Made by a program: the position numbers and the translations under genes | Notes under the pieces: model-generated | Seen by the model: only the letters and a program-made list of their open reading frames with translations | What the model was told of the DNA's origin: nothing | The model's database searches: none | Part shown: positions 33,096 through 44,821 of the stretch, piece by piece | Layout of the letters: each line of letters begins with the position of its first letter | Numbering within the stretch: the first letter of the stretch is position 1 | Assembly (NCBI GenBank): GCA_905178155.1 | Contig: CAJINV010000005.1 | Coordinates: 3,403,716 to 3,467,715, forward strand | Direction of reading: 5' to 3' | DNA length: 64,000 bases | DNA from: Amoebophrya sp. A120 | Lineage: Eukaryota > Sar > Dinophyceae > Syndiniales > Amoebophryaceae

Positions 33096-36000
33096 TTACT
33101 TCGAACTCTGGTTTATGACGTTCAAGCACTGCAGTCTGGTTTCGCAGGCCTGTAACGCGAACTCCCCACACAGCGCCGCTTTTGCCTCCTTCAGCCACGG
33201 TGTGATTTTTTCCTTGACAAAGCTGTGTTTCGGCAGGTTTTCCAACGCGTAGACCGCGGAGAGCAGATCGCCCTTCTCCACAAACTTACTCGCCGCGTGG
33301 AGGCAGTCCAGGGAAAGTTCTAGCTGGGTCGTGCCGTTTTCACTTGTCGTCCCTGCAGAGGGTCGTGTCGACGGCTGCTCTTGTGCTTCCATGGTACTAC
33401 TCGCAGCGGGACTAGTTGTCACGACTCCCCCCGTGCCTGACGACACAGAATACACCCTCCCGATCACATTGGCGTACACATGGGACCAGAGCGAGCTCGG
33501 CTTTTCGACAAAGCAGGCGACCACCCATTTTCGCAGCGTGTCGTCGAAGGATTTGGCCACCTCTAACGAGCTGCGTAGCAGGGTCCCAGACTCGCACTTC
33601 TGCATGGCGTCTTTCGCAAGTTTTTGGGTTATGGCGTCGATTTTCTGTGCGGCGAGGGGAGAGAAGGCGTCTTTCGCGTCCTTCCGTTGGCCGGCAAAGT
33701 TGATACCTAAGTTTAAGTTCATTGCAGTGGTCCTCGTTGTATAGACGATGTGGAGTAAAATTAAGAGATAATATCATACGTGTGCGGCGTCAAGAAGAAC
33801 ACACAGGCTTTTATGCTCCCCAGTTCTGCTTCTGGTCGTGGCCCACGAAATAACCGACACGCATGACAAAAGATTGAAGTGATAGCAACCACAAAAAAAT
33901 ACGTGCCGCGTTCGTCATTTTTTGCAGTTGGCGCTGGTCTTTCAGCTTTGCAATTTCTTCGGAGTCTTCTTCGACCACCCGGCTCAGGCCCATGATGTCA
34001 CCCGCCGCGTCCGCCAGGGACATTGCGTAGTTGGCATTCCTGAAGGAAAATTGAATGTGATTATATTCTCCTCATGTCTTGTTCTGCTCAATACAACGCA
34101 TGAGAAAATCAGCCCGTGATTGAAATTCAGCATGACAGAGAAGAACAAAACTGATTCTTCAAATACTGCTCCAGGAGCGTCTCCTCCGCGACGATTCCGT
34201 ACTCTGTCAGAACCTTGTCATTCTGCTCCGTTAAGGTTTTCTCGCAGGACAAAAGCGCTTTTTCCAGCTCCACCTCATTATGCATTGCAAAAGTATCGCA
34301 CTAGTAGAAATAGCATTACAAATTTTTCCAGAAGGAAAAATGAAATTTGTAATGCTGAATAAGCTAAGGAACCAGATTTGTCACGCATGACTGCAATTAC
34401 TACGAGTACGATACTTTTGCACAGGATACTCATACTCTTCTCCCAACTTCTTCTCCACTTCCTTCTTCACACTTTCCACCTCCTGTCTCGACAGTTCCGC
34501 GAAGTGCTTCGTTGCGTTTTCTATCTTCTCCACCGCCTGCACTTCAAATTTCTCGTTGAAGTTCGCAATCTCCTCGCTGAGCCGGATCGCGAAATACTTC
34601 CGGTTCTCGGCGAGTTGCTGGGTACGGTCGAGAACGCGGGTGACAAGCTCGTCGCGGGAGAGAGTGGCGATCTGATTTACGTAGCGTTTCGTCGTGGTGT
34701 GTCGTGCACGATGTTATGACATGATTAAGTTGAAGATTTTTATTGTTCTTACAAAGCAGAAGCAGCTGTCTGTGTTTGCATTTACAAAAAGGGCACAGTT
34801 GCATGGTGCCACAGCCACAATGACAGTTTCATCAAGTAATAAATTGATACACTCTCCTCCTCCGCCTTCACAAAATCTGCCACTGCGAAATTCTTCAGCC
34901 CCACCTCTTCATTCTCCTTCTTCCTCTCTGTGAGCTGTTTCAGCAATTTCCCGGGTGCGAGCAGTAACTCCGCTAACTCTTTTGTGTGGCTGCCCCCGTC
35001 GACGCAGTTCAACTTTTCACATTCCTCCAGCGCTTCCAACGTCGCCTTCTTGTCCTTCTTCGTAACCGCGGTTTCTAAAGCTTTGACGGCTTCAACTTGC
35101 TTGCCGCTCTCGTGCAGGGCGACGTCAATGCGTTGGAGGAACTGTGAAGACTTATTTGTGTGTATAGCTTGTTCATGTGAGTTATCCACAGAAAGAAACC
35201 TATCCTATCCCTAACTACTTTTTGCATGACAAAAAAAGGGATGAGAAATTAGAAGTCTCTGGACGTACAGGAAGTACTTTTTACCTTTGTTTGCTCGATC
35301 GGGTCTTCCAGCAACGGTGTGTCTCCGTCGATCTTCCCGGCCAGGTCCAGATAAGCTTCTTCATGCTGTGCAAAAGTATCGCACTCGTACTAATCGCAAT
35401 TGCGCATGCGCGCCGAATGACAGACCTATAAATAGCGTATATTCAAATCAGCATTGCAAATTGCGATTTTTTTTCATCTGGGAGAATTTGTATTGCAACT
35501 TATACTACGTCCTAGTGCGATTATACTTTTGCCATGCATATTCTTTTGTCTGTGCCAGTTCCTTCCGTAACTGCTCGCTCGGCGCCGTCGTCGCTAGCCG
35601 TTTCATCTGCGTCTCGATGTCTTCCCTTGTTTTTAAAATCCTGGTCTTCTTCTGCTTCAACGCCAAGACTTCCTCGGGCTCCATCAAATCCTCATTCGGC
35701 GGCAACAGTCTGTCCAACGCGGTCTGCTTCTCTTCCAGGTTTCTTTTCGTTGTCTGTAAGTCGTTTTGCAGTTTGAGTTTATCTTGCTTTACGCTATCCA
35801 GTTGCTTCCTGTTCGTCAGCACGGTTTGCTCCGAATTTCGCAGGGCGCTCTGCAGCTTCTGCTGCTCTTCGAAGCTGGTTTGGGCTTTTCGCTCCAGCTG
35901 GTCCTTCTGTTGCTGCAATGCTACCGCTTCCTGTTGACTGTCGTACGCCTGTTTCCCGACGAAGGCAACGCCAGCGGCGAGGGCAAGATTTGCGGCGTAG

Positions 36001-36509
36001 GAAAGCATGGCGGTCGCTGAAGTTGTCGTCGTGGAGCTGGAGGTCGACGACGAAGTTCCGGTGCTAGTGCTTGCTGCGGCGGACGAAGTAGATGCTCCGC
36101 TAGAACTACTTTTCGTTGATGCGGCACCACTAAAAGCACCTGCGGACGAAGGCGGAGGAGATGCGCTTGCGCCCCCAGCAGCAGGTTTCGCCTGACCAGG
36201 CACCACAGGTGGAGCGGACGAAGACGAACTACTACCCGGTGGCTTTCCAACTTTTCCAGCAGCTGGGCCAGTGCTGGACGAGCTGGGAGTTGCAGCGTTT
36301 TTTCCGGAAGACGGCGTTGATCCTGAGTTGAAAGCCCTCTGTTGCCGAAGGGTCCTCTGGAGCTGCTGTTGGTGTTGGTGACCATGATCTACTCCTGGGC
36401 AGTGAAATAACCACGAAGAGGACGTTGAAGTGGTAGGTTTTGCACCAGCAGTCGTGGACGATAGCAGCCGCTTCGCACTGCGACCCGAGGACCGGAGACG
36501 GGTTTGCAT
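33096..36509 (-). CDS. MIC60: MICOS subunit MIC60 (mitofilin), 814 aa
   Basis: Seven exons (36509-35541, 35356-35285, 35141-34851, 34671-34429, 34273-34152, 34039-33903, 33706-33096) total 815 codons. The N-terminus is Arg/Ser-rich (MQTRLRSSGRSAKRLLSS), as in mitochondrial presequences. A Ser/Pro-rich linker and one membrane span near residue 180 (LSYAANLALAAGVAFVG) follow, then about 450 residues of coiled coil. The last 100 residues match the mitofilin signature: a helix with AASKFVEKGDLLSAVYALEN and a KEKITPWLKEAKAALCGEFA motif. MIC60 sits in the inner membrane and shapes cristae junctions. Four introns are GT-AG and two exon breaks (35362-35540, 34279-34428) are introner-like elements. 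The gene implies a mitochondrion with cristae. Confidence 0.92.
34279..34428 (+). mobile_element. Introner-like element, family A (150 bp)
   Basis: Left end TATGCATTGCAAAAGTATCG, right end reverse complement TATCCTGTGCAAAAGTATCG. Flanking CTCAT is perfect. Excision joins KLGEEYE to VELEKALL in MIC60. Confidence 0.93.
35362..35540 (-). mobile_element. Introner-like element, family A, reversed (179 bp)
   Basis: Begins CATGCTGTGCAAAAGTATCG, so its first base departs from the usual T, and ends with GCCATGCATA. Flanking TTCTT is perfect. The termini are swapped relative to the copy at 34279, so it is inserted the other way round within the same gene. Excision joins ELAQTKE to AYLDLAG. Confidence 0.9.
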
Positions 36510-37180
36510 CTTAAAGTAGTTTATTTTCAGTCATGTGGTCTTCATCTTCTTCAGGAACCACTTTAACTTTTCATAGAACGAAGCGAAATGAAAAACTCCA
36601 ATAGTCAAATACAGCTTTCTAGACGATACAGCGACAGGATACGATGTTTCCTTTCAAACAGCAGGTTCGGTGGGGAAACAACAGCGTCACTCTTTTTGCG
36701 GCCACGATTGCGGACCATTATCCGTCCCTTGTAGAAGGTCGTCGCGAAAGCTGTTTATGAGTCTACATTTTTTGCGACAGAGAAAAACAAGAACCGCAAG
36801 GAGATTTTTGTCAGCCAAGTGATATTAGCTCTTGAAGAGCTGAGGCTGCGGATGGCATCCACCGAATTTATTCATTTTATTGTCGTAGTCGTACATTCAA
36901 TTCGTCAAGACCAGCGACGCGCGCGCGCTCCACGTCGTGTCTACTTTGCAGTTTATTTGTATTTCAAGCAAAAACTTCGCTGGCACAAATGTGCATTTCT
37001 CTTCATCAAAAAGTCGTTGTCCGAGGTACAGTAAATGACTGTTGTAGCTGCACGGATGCAGAAGTTGTGCATTCTTCTTGGAAGTCGGCGGTCAATCCTT
37101 ATCACCGAAAAACAAGCTTCTTCTTCGGTTCGTCTTTGTAGTTGGCACGCCATCCTCGCAGTCCGAACATCAGCGCACTT
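36510..37180. other. Intergenic region
   Basis: About 670 bp upstream of MIC60 and downstream of the hydrolase gene; nothing recognised. Confidence 0.4.
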
Positions 37181-40100
37181 CTATCCCCTCGTGCTGTTCT
37201 TGCTTCTCACGGCGGCCTGTGCACCTCCTGTCGCAGAAGATGGCATCGGGACCCCGTCACCGCTAATGTTCCCGACTCCAACCGTCGCCAGTGGATCAAG
37301 CGGCAATGCCGGGGCCAAGATAAACCCGTTCGGATTGCCCCAAGAAACCTGTTGCTGTTGCTGCTGCGCCGCGAGTTGTGCCGCTATTGCCGCTGGGTCG
37401 TTTGGATTCAGTTTATTTCGTGGCTCCGGAAAATACGCTATGCCGTTATTTGAAGATGAGTTTATTCCGTTGGCGTTGCTTGCTCGATGTTGTTGGTCTA
37501 GTGCCGGCTGTGGTGCAGCGCCAGGACCACGTGGTTGCTCCGCTGTGCTATTCCCTGTCGTTGCAGGAAGAGGACCAGGAGTTGTTCCATACAGTGGTTT
37601 CATCTTCCTCGGCTCTATCATCACTTTTGGTTGCTTCAAGCCGGCTGTTGGATTGGTACCATCGCCGATATAATTAACATCTGCTGCACCCCCTGCTCCG
37701 CCCACGACCCCACTTCCTGCTAGTCTCGAATTCCCCGCATTATAAGATGACCCACTCCTGCCGTCCTTGCTGCTAGCCACCAAATTGTTCCCCGCGTCCT
37801 TATCCGTCGGTTTTTTGTCCGGCCTGAATTCCCGAATGTCCGCGGAATTCACCGCCAGCTGGTTGTTTGCCCACCAAACGCGGTTGCGTCTCCGCAGTTT
37901 GATGATTTTCTTTATGCATTGCAAAAGTATCGCACTCGTATAAAATGCATTACAAATTTTCCCAAGAAAAAAAATCAATTTGTCATGCTATTTCAGGTAG
38001 AAAGTTGGATTTGTCATGCATATCTGCAATTAGTACGAGTACGATACTTTTGCACAGGATATTCTTGTACGGCCGTTTGCTGTACTTCGGCATCCGCAGC
38101 TGGTGCTCGAATAATTCGTATCAAATGCAAAAGTGTCTGGGTCTGGAAACTTGTGATGCTGAGTGGCGTATCATGAGGAGGCCACAAGTGCTGGCTCAGC
38201 ATGACAAGCTTCTGAGCTTCTGTTCTAGGTGTTGCTTACTCTGCATGACAGACTGCGTTTCTGCATGACAGAAAAGTGGGGCTGTTGCCGAACGTGCATG
38301 ACAGATTTAAGAGTCATGCCAGACAAGCATGCCAAACATGCACTCTTCCAGACCCAGACATATTTGCATTTGATAATTCGTCTTGCTGCGACACTTGTCG
38401 ACTGCCGGATGTTCTACTTCCAATAGGACCTCCTCCTGGTATTACAACAGCATTGTTCCCGCTAGTATTCAAGAACCCACCGTCCTCATCCCCGGAGCCG
38501 GCTCCCCCGCCGGGTTCGAAAACACTGGAACTCGGTTCCGGGCCGCCGATGGAAGAGAGGTTTTTCACGTTCTGGCTCTGGGTGCTGGTCGTCATCCTGA
38601 TGCGCGGAGTCGCGTTGGCGTCGGAAGATGGCTGCTCTTCGAAAGGGTCTTGTTCCCGAGGACGTGTGCTGGACGTGGAGGTTCCATTTGAAGATTTGGC
38701 TTTCGTTGACGATGTTGCTTTCACCGTAGTTGTTCCCTCCGGTAAAATCTGGTTTGCCGAAATCAAAGCACCAGTCGTCGCTGTGCTGGAATGAGATTGA
38801 TGCGAAGAGGACGAGTTTAATATTCCTGTAGGCCCCGTCGACGTCAGAGATTGTCTCATTCGATGTTGGTTCCGGGTCCACGACGCTGCGTCGGTCGACC
38901 CAGGAGGAATACCAGCCATGTTCATCGCCGCCACACTTTCCCGGTCGGGCGGCTCTGACCCGTCCTTGCTTGACGCCGAATTATAGAGCTGCGTCGTGTT
39001 GATCGCGTTTATTGGATTTCGGTTTGAAAACTCCGCGTTTAAGAGCACTGAACGGATCAAAAACTTCCTCCTCTTCGCTTTCAATGGTTCGTCGGTTGTT
39101 TCGAAGTCAGACGCGGAGTCGTATTCGTCTGGCTGATTATCCATTTTCGACGTCGTGTCTACTTTCTTTGCTCTGCTACTTGTTGTTCCCTGCGGACTGC
39201 GACTTTTTTTTGTTCGGTTTTTATCAGGTGATAAAGAAGCCGTGGCGTGTGCTTTCAGGCTTGCGGCCTTGTCTTTCACGGCTTGAAGGGCAGCTTCACG
39301 ACGAGTTGTAGGTACAGTACCGTGCTTCCCTCCTGTTGTAGATGATTCAGATTCTACTGCTCCTGCAGGGGCCCCCACGAATGCGCTGCTGCCGTTTGGC
39401 GCCGTGGGCAGATCCGAAGTTGTCGCCCCTGGTAGTACTATCAGCTTCCCGGTCTTTGGATCCCGCCGGCGCGTGATTTGCGGCTCGCCAGGAGGACTAA
39501 ATAGTGGTGGTTGTGATCCTCCCGAGGATGCTACCTGTGGTGGTCTTGTTGTGGTCTGCGTGTCACTTGAGCTCGACACCGAACTGCTAGTCTCGTAGTA
39601 GGGGTCGCGCGAAGTAGAGGACTGCGCGGAAGAACCTCCAGGACCGCCGGTGACGGAGGGTGTAGCCGTTCCTGTTGATTGTTCACCACCAGGAGGATTA
39701 TTCGTACCAAAATTCTTCTCCCGGATCGTTGCTGTGGTCGCGACGCTTTGCGAGTCCATTCCGCCGTCTTGAGAAAAACTTCGCTGCTCTTGTTCCAATA
39801 TCCTGTGCAAAAGTATCTGTATCGTACTCGTAGTAATCGGAATCATGCATGACAAATCTCCCTCCTAACCTAAATCCGCATTACAAATTCCATTTTTCAT
39901 GTTGACGGAATTTGTCATGCGATTTATACTAGTACGATGCTTTTGCATTTCATATCCAACACGAATTGCTGCTTGATCTGCCTTCTACTGTACTCCACGA
40001 GCAAGTCTTCGGAGTCTGTCCTTTGCTCCAAAAATTTGTCTATCAAATGCAAAAATGTCTGGGTCTGGAAAAGTGTAAACTTGTCATGCAGGTTTTCCAT

Positions 40101-42510
40101 GACCCATGAGGTCTAGAATGCGGGACCTAGCATGACAGACTCTGTGAGGTCTCTGTCATGCCTATCCTGCATGAGAAACAACCTCCCAACTTGTTCGAAA
40201 GTGGCCAGCTTTTTGCACTCATGCAGCAACACAGATTTTTGCATGATTCGGATTTAGCATGAGAAGTTGCAATCTTCCAGACCCAGACATATATTGCAAT
40301 CCATATTGTCCGCCGCTGCTTGATCCCCGTTGGTCAAGAGTTTCGCCAGCTGATCCACCGTATCCTGTGCAAAAGTATCGCTCTCGTACTAATTGCAATC
40401 ATGCATGACAAATCTTCTTGTTTCTTAGCGAAATCAGCATTACAAATTCCATTTTTCCTTCTGGAAAAATTTGTATTGCGATTTATACTAGTACGATTAC
40501 GATACTTTTGCAATGCATACACCGTTTTGTCCCGCTCCGCCAGGGCTTCGGAGGAGAGGGAAGAAATGGACTTCGACGTGGACTTCATTCGGACATTTTC
40601 CGGCGTTCTGCGCAACACTTCGTCCCACTGCTCTTCTGTGTTCAGCACTTCAATCGTCGGGCTGGTATTGTCAGCAGATAGCAGGTTAATCATGCCGCCA
40701 GGACTTGTGGCTGTGGCTAGGCTTGCTTGTTCTTCTCCTGCTGCGGTAAGAACATTCGAAGCAGAAGCGGAGGGTGTCTTGTCCGCAGCGGCCTGCTCTT
40801 GCAGCTCCTGCGCGGCTACCGTTTGCCTCTCTTCCGCCTCTTCGGCGGGTCTTTCGTCCTCATTCTGCTCACCAGCGGTTCCTGTACTCCGTAGCAACTG
40901 ATTCTCCTCTAGCAGTGTTGACTGCACTCCCTTGCTGTCCAGATTGTGCTTCAAGAAGTACATCACGCACCGCGTCACTAAACGCGGCAACTCCAGATGC
41001 ATGTGGTGTGTGCAACCCTGGATCACCCCGATGTCCCCGATGTACGCTCCGCCTTGCCGATCCATCCAGTCGGAGTCTCCGTAGAATGAGATCAGTGGAC
41101 AGTCGAAATTATCCTGTGCAAAAGTATCGTACTCGTATTGCAATCATGCATTGCAAATCTTTATCTTAAGGGTCCATCCGCATTACAAATTTTATCTCGC
41201 ATGCTGGGGAAATTTGTAATGCATTTATACGAGTACGATACTTTTGCATTTCATAGAACTCAACCCGCTCAATCAGGGGCTCCTCGTGTCTGGTAATCAA
41301 ATAATTCCCAAAAACAGCGGTCAGAGCCGATTCCGTGCCCACCGGACAGCTGCAGTTCATGTACGCGAGATGATCGACGAAAGCATCGAGCTCCGGCCCC
41401 GGGGGAACGGCGGAAAGCCGGGAACGCAGCACTTTGCGGAAAACGAACTCTCCCACCGCACCGAGTCGTTTCGCCGTGGCGAAGGGACCACCGTCGGACT
41501 GAAACACGTCCATCATGAACTCGACGGCGTGCTCCTTCACGCCCTTTTCATCTTCCCCCGGGGCGCGGGATTTCGGGAACCCGAAACACGGGGAGAGAAG
41601 GACGAGGGCGGCGATACTGTTGTTTATTTCGATTTGGAATTTGATTTTGAATGAAGGCTTTGATCGTTTTGATGTTCGCTGGAACAGGAAGAATATGAGA
41701 CTCAGCATGTTGAGCATGACAAGAACCGACATCGATTTTTCCAGCCGCGCATGACAAATAAACGTAAATTCATCTCGCACACGAGTGTACCGTTCTTTCA
41801 CCGTGTGCGCGAACGCGGTTCCAACGTACGCCCCAAACGAGTGCGCGACCAAGACAAATTTCTGCTTCTCGCCCAGGATAGTATTGCACCAAAACCGCAG
41901 CCGGCGGTTGAAAAACATCTCCACTTCATGCGGGGACCGGAACATCCGCTCTTTTCTCGTAGACGCCCCCATCCCCGGCAGGTCCAGGAAGAACAGCGGG
42001 CCGGCCCAGCGCTCCACCAGAAACTTCATCATGCGGTAGTACTGGCAGAGACTCCCGCCATAGCCATGGATGAAAATCATAGGCAGACCACCCCCGATTC
42101 CACCGCGGCCGTGACCTGTTTATTTTTTGTTTGCATTTGTATTGCACGGAGGTGCACGACCAGCTGCAGGACGTTCTTTCGTAGTTAGTTTCATTCGTTC
42201 TTGTGCATGACATTTTTTTTCTACTTGTGTAAAAACAAGCAGACAATAGTCCAAAAATTATACATTCCGCGAAGTGGAAGGTCTCTCCCGGGCGGTGCGG
42301 TATCCGCATGTCGTGAATCTGCACGGTGCATCTGGCGTGCTTGAGCAACCTTTTTTCAAACGTCGCGAGTTGGGATTCCCCGGGATCGCTGGGCGAGGAA
42401 TTTTTCGAGTCGGTTTTGTTGTTGTTCCAAATCGACGTCGTTACAGAGGAACTCGGGTCTTTATTCGCGCTGCTCCTACCTCCACCGTTTTTCGACTGGT
42501 CGTTGCCCAT
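37181..42510 (-). CDS. ABHD4/5-like alpha/beta hydrolase with long disordered tail, about 1290 aa
   Basis: The start at 42510 gives MGNDQSKN, an N-myristoylation consensus with Gly2 and Ser6. A GT-AG intron (42116-42263) and six introner-like elements divide the gene; all exons together are an exact multiple of three. A further GT-AG intron at 41617-41763 is 147 bp, in frame and free of stops, and interrupts the hydrolase fold, so the spliced protein is about 1290 residues. The hydrolase domain spans roughly residues 85-400: oxyanion FIHGYGGS, nucleophile elbow VAHSFGAYVG (Ala in place of the first Gly of GxSxG), acid YGDSDWMD and histidine GCTHHMHLELP, as in the ABHD4/ABHD5 lipid hydrolase branch. 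The rest is Ser/Thr-rich and probably disordered, with a basic helix KIIKLRRRNRVWW. Confidence 0.88.
37913..38061 (+). mobile_element. Introner-like element, family A (149 bp)
   Basis: TATGCATTGCAAAAGTATCG at the left, TATCCTGTGCAAAAGTATCG reading in from the right. Perfect TTCTT flanks. Excision joins SKRPYKK to IIKLRRR in the hydrolase tail. Only 57 bp separate it from the next element. Confidence 0.93.
38119..38375. mobile_element. Introner-like element, family B (257 bp)
   Basis: TATCAAATGCAAAAGTGTCT at the left and its near-perfect inverse at the right. Perfect ATTCG flanks. Excision joins SQQDEL to FEHQLRMPK. The interior differs from the other family B copies, so it is a separate subfamily sharing only the ends. 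Confidence 0.93.
39799..39954 (-). mobile_element. Introner-like element, family A, reversed (156 bp)
   Basis: Begins TATCCTGTGCAAAAGTATC and ends GCATTTCATA. Perfect TCCAA flanks. Excision joins QFVLE to QEQRSFSQDG in the hydrolase tail. Confidence 0.92.
40041..40305 (+). mobile_element. Introner-like element, family B (265 bp)
   Basis: TATCAAATGCAAAAATGTCT at the left, TATGGATTGCAATATATGTC reading in from the right. Perfect TTGTC flanks. Excision joins GDQAADK to FLEQRTDSED. Interior related to the copy at 51976. Confidence 0.93.
40361..40519 (-). mobile_element. Introner-like element, family A, reversed (159 bp)
   Basis: Begins TATCCTGTGCAAAAGTATCG and ends GCAATGCATA. Perfect CACCG flanks. 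Excision joins ERDKTV to DQLAKLL. The exon between it and the element at 40041 is only 50 nt. Confidence 0.93.
41110..41255 (-). mobile_element. Introner-like element, family A, reversed (146 bp)
   Basis: Begins TATCCTGTGCAAAAGTATCG and ends GCATTTCATA. Flanks gaaat and gaact differ at one base. Excision joins IERVEF to DCPLISFYGDSDW, exactly within the conserved hydrolase strand that carries the catalytic Asp. Confidence 0.88.
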
Positions 42511-43954
42511 GGTGGTAAGTCGCTCGTCGTGTGCTGCGGGGGAAGGCAGAGAGAAAACGTAGAAATGAATTACAGGGACGAGGGTAGTACAAGTCCAGTT
42601 CGTTGAAACAAGCACAATCGAAGAGCTGGATTCAAGGCTTGAGACGTGGCGGTGGCAGACGAAGATGACTATGCCCTTTTGCAGGAGCCGGAGCCACTTG
42701 TGTGGCACAGCGAGTCACACTTCGGCTCACAGCGAAAGGGACTACTGTTCCATCGAACGATCGTTGTGTGGCAAACCGAAGCTTCGTCCGCTGGCGATGG
42801 CGAAAGTAGGCTTCAACTACCTACCTTTCCTACCGCGGAAGCGGAACGAGTAGCCGAAGCGCCGTAGTAAGTTGGTTCATTCATCTTTTGATACAATCAT
42901 GTCGAATCATTAACATTTATCTGCATTGTGTTCACTTTGCCTTAGCCTTTGTTGGAAATCGCCGGCGTAAGGAGCCACATTATATATAGCTCTGTGCTCC
43001 AAGGAAACCTCTTGGAATTAAGTATCGGGAAGACGTGGCGTTGTGCGATTTTCGCGCAAATGTCTCTATGATTCGACTTCATCTTCCGAGAATTACTTTG
43101 TCGCTCTGCGAGGATGTCGAGGCGGGTGACCACAATGCATAGCGACAGAAACTACTACCATGAATGATTCTCTCAAACAGCATCATGTTATTCAAGTTTG
43201 CGATACCAAGTCGATTTAAATCATACACGAAGAGAAAAAGCCAGTACTTACTACTTGCATGCGATATAATAGTGACAGGGAGGTCTACGCCTAGATGCTA
43301 TGGTTAGTGTAAAGTTCTTGGTGGAGTACATTGAGAACAAACTTGGCAGAAAGCACATACAGAAAACCAAAACTGTTGCAGTGAAAGCGATGCACTTCAC
43401 ACAACAAATGCGAAAACTATTTTGTGGTGAGGCTGATGTCCTAGGGGCAGCCAGCACAGCGTAGCATTTTACACATTGACAAACGTCAATCATCAAGTGA
43501 ATGAGGATCCTGGTGATGTTTCATCAATCGCGAAGTCAGATGAATTATTTCTGCCAAAGTACACTTTCTGTCGTATGAAATTCCAGTACTCCTATGTGTT
43601 CGTCTTAGTCTTAATTTGATTTTTGCAGTGACGCACACCGACATCATTTCTTGCCTCTGGTTGCCTTTCTTACTCTGTCGAATGTACTTCATCAAGTTCA
43701 GAGAGAACACATTCACACAGAAAGGGTCGGGTTTGGGGGTCGAGCTCTAGGCACTCCATCAAGGTAGCGCCGTAGTTATGTCACGCTGCACTAACTAGGT
43801 TTCATCCTTTGGCTTTGGTGTTCTTGACTCGGCCAACCAAACCCTGTGACGCTATGGAAGGTGCAATAGTCCTCACAGCTGCCTGATCTTTTTCCGCGTG
43901 AAGAGCGTTGCTAATATTGAAGCTTCGGGTCAAAGTACACCTTCAGCGCGCTGC
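42511..43954. other. Intergenic region
   Basis: About 1.4 kb upstream of the hydrolase and downstream of the SpoU gene. Only short frames; no repeat, RNA gene or promoter motif recognised. Confidence 0.4.
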
Positions 43955-44821
43955 TCATACTATACACCCTTCCTCTTCATTTTGCTCGCGTAAACCAAAA
44001 ACGCCAGCTCTACTATCCCGCAGCCACCGAGCTCTCTCATACAGGCAAATCGACACTGTGTGCGCCACATTCAGGCTGCTGTGCGGTTCGCGGGCCTGCG
44101 GGATATGCGCGAACGAATCGCATGTCTCCAGCACTTCCTCCGGTACGCCAGTGTCTTCGGCGCCGAAGACAAAACAATGAGACCCGTGTTGCTGCAAACT
44201 GTCGATCGGCTGGAAGGCGCGGGCTTGCAGCGGCGGCAGGTTTTTGTCGCACCACGGTCTTGGCGCAGTTATTGTCACGCAACTGTCATCGAAAGGTCTT
44301 GGTGTTTGCGCTTCCGTTTGTGTTTCAGGAAGCCTGGTTTCCTGCATGTTTTTCTGTGACTGGCGGGTTTCCTGGACGAATCCTGGAATTTCCTTCTCGA
44401 TCGCGGTGATGTGATACGAGTTTGAGTTTCCTTTTCCACTGTCTGGGCCTACTTCCATTTGTGAGAGGTGCGCCTCGTCCACCAAGAATGAGGATCCATT
44501 TTTATTTTCCCTTACATCCATACGTCGCTTCAAGCGACTCAGCAATGTCGTGATTCCACCGTACTCGCCAAAAGCAGTTGTCGTAACACCATTAGGCGAT
44601 ATCCACTTCATCTTCAACGCATACTCACATCGCTTGACCATTCCAACCCGCTCTGCCTGTGGTCTCAGTTTGGACTCCTCTTCCGATGCGATAATCAACC
44701 CGTCCGCGCCGAGGAGAGCGCAGGAGCGCATGACACCACCGATGTTGCTCGGAAACCGGGGGTTGCAGAGGAGGACGAGAGTGCGGGGGCGGGTTGGGAT
44801 GATGGAAGAGCAGGCTTGCAT
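43955..44821 (-). CDS. SpoU/TrmH-family RNA 2'-O-methyltransferase, 288 aa
   Basis: An intron-free gene from the ATG at 44821. All three SpoU motifs are present: motif 1 LLCNPRFPSNIGGVMRSCAL near residue 20, with the conserved Asn and Arg; motif 2 FVFGAEDTGVPEEVLETCD near residue 220; motif 3 IPQAREPHSSLNVAHTVSIC near 242. These form the knotted SAM-binding site that methylates ribose 2'-hydroxyls in tRNA or rRNA. A variable stretch of about 100 residues, rich in Gln, Thr and Glu, sits between motifs 1 and 2. The exact RNA target cannot be assigned from motifs alone. The N-terminus is short, with no clear organelle signal. Confidence 0.92.
   Translation of the reverse strand: MQACSSIIPTRPRTLVLLCNPRFPSNIGGVMRSCALLGADGLIIASEEESKLRPQAERVGMVKRCEYALKMKWISPNGVTTTAFGEYGGITTLLSRLKRRMDVRENKNGSSFLVDEAHLSQMEVGPDSGKGNSNSYHITAIEKEIPGFVQETRQSQKNMQETRLPETQTEAQTPRPFDDSCVTITAPRPWCDKNLPPLQARAFQPIDSLQQHGSHCFVFGAEDTGVPEEVLETCDSFAHIPQAREPHSSLNVAHTVSICLYERARWLRDSRAGVFGLREQNEEEGCIV

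Noticed and set aside
37181-42510. Reading the hydrolase locus as several separate genes
   Set aside because: Each gap is an introner-like element with direct repeats, and all exons sum to an exact multiple of three in one frame.
30907-44821. Bacterial contamination, suggested by EngB, SpoU and family II pyrophosphatase genes
   Set aside because: EngB carries an introner-like element, genes have leaders and low-complexity insertions, and neighbours are intron-rich eukaryotic genes.
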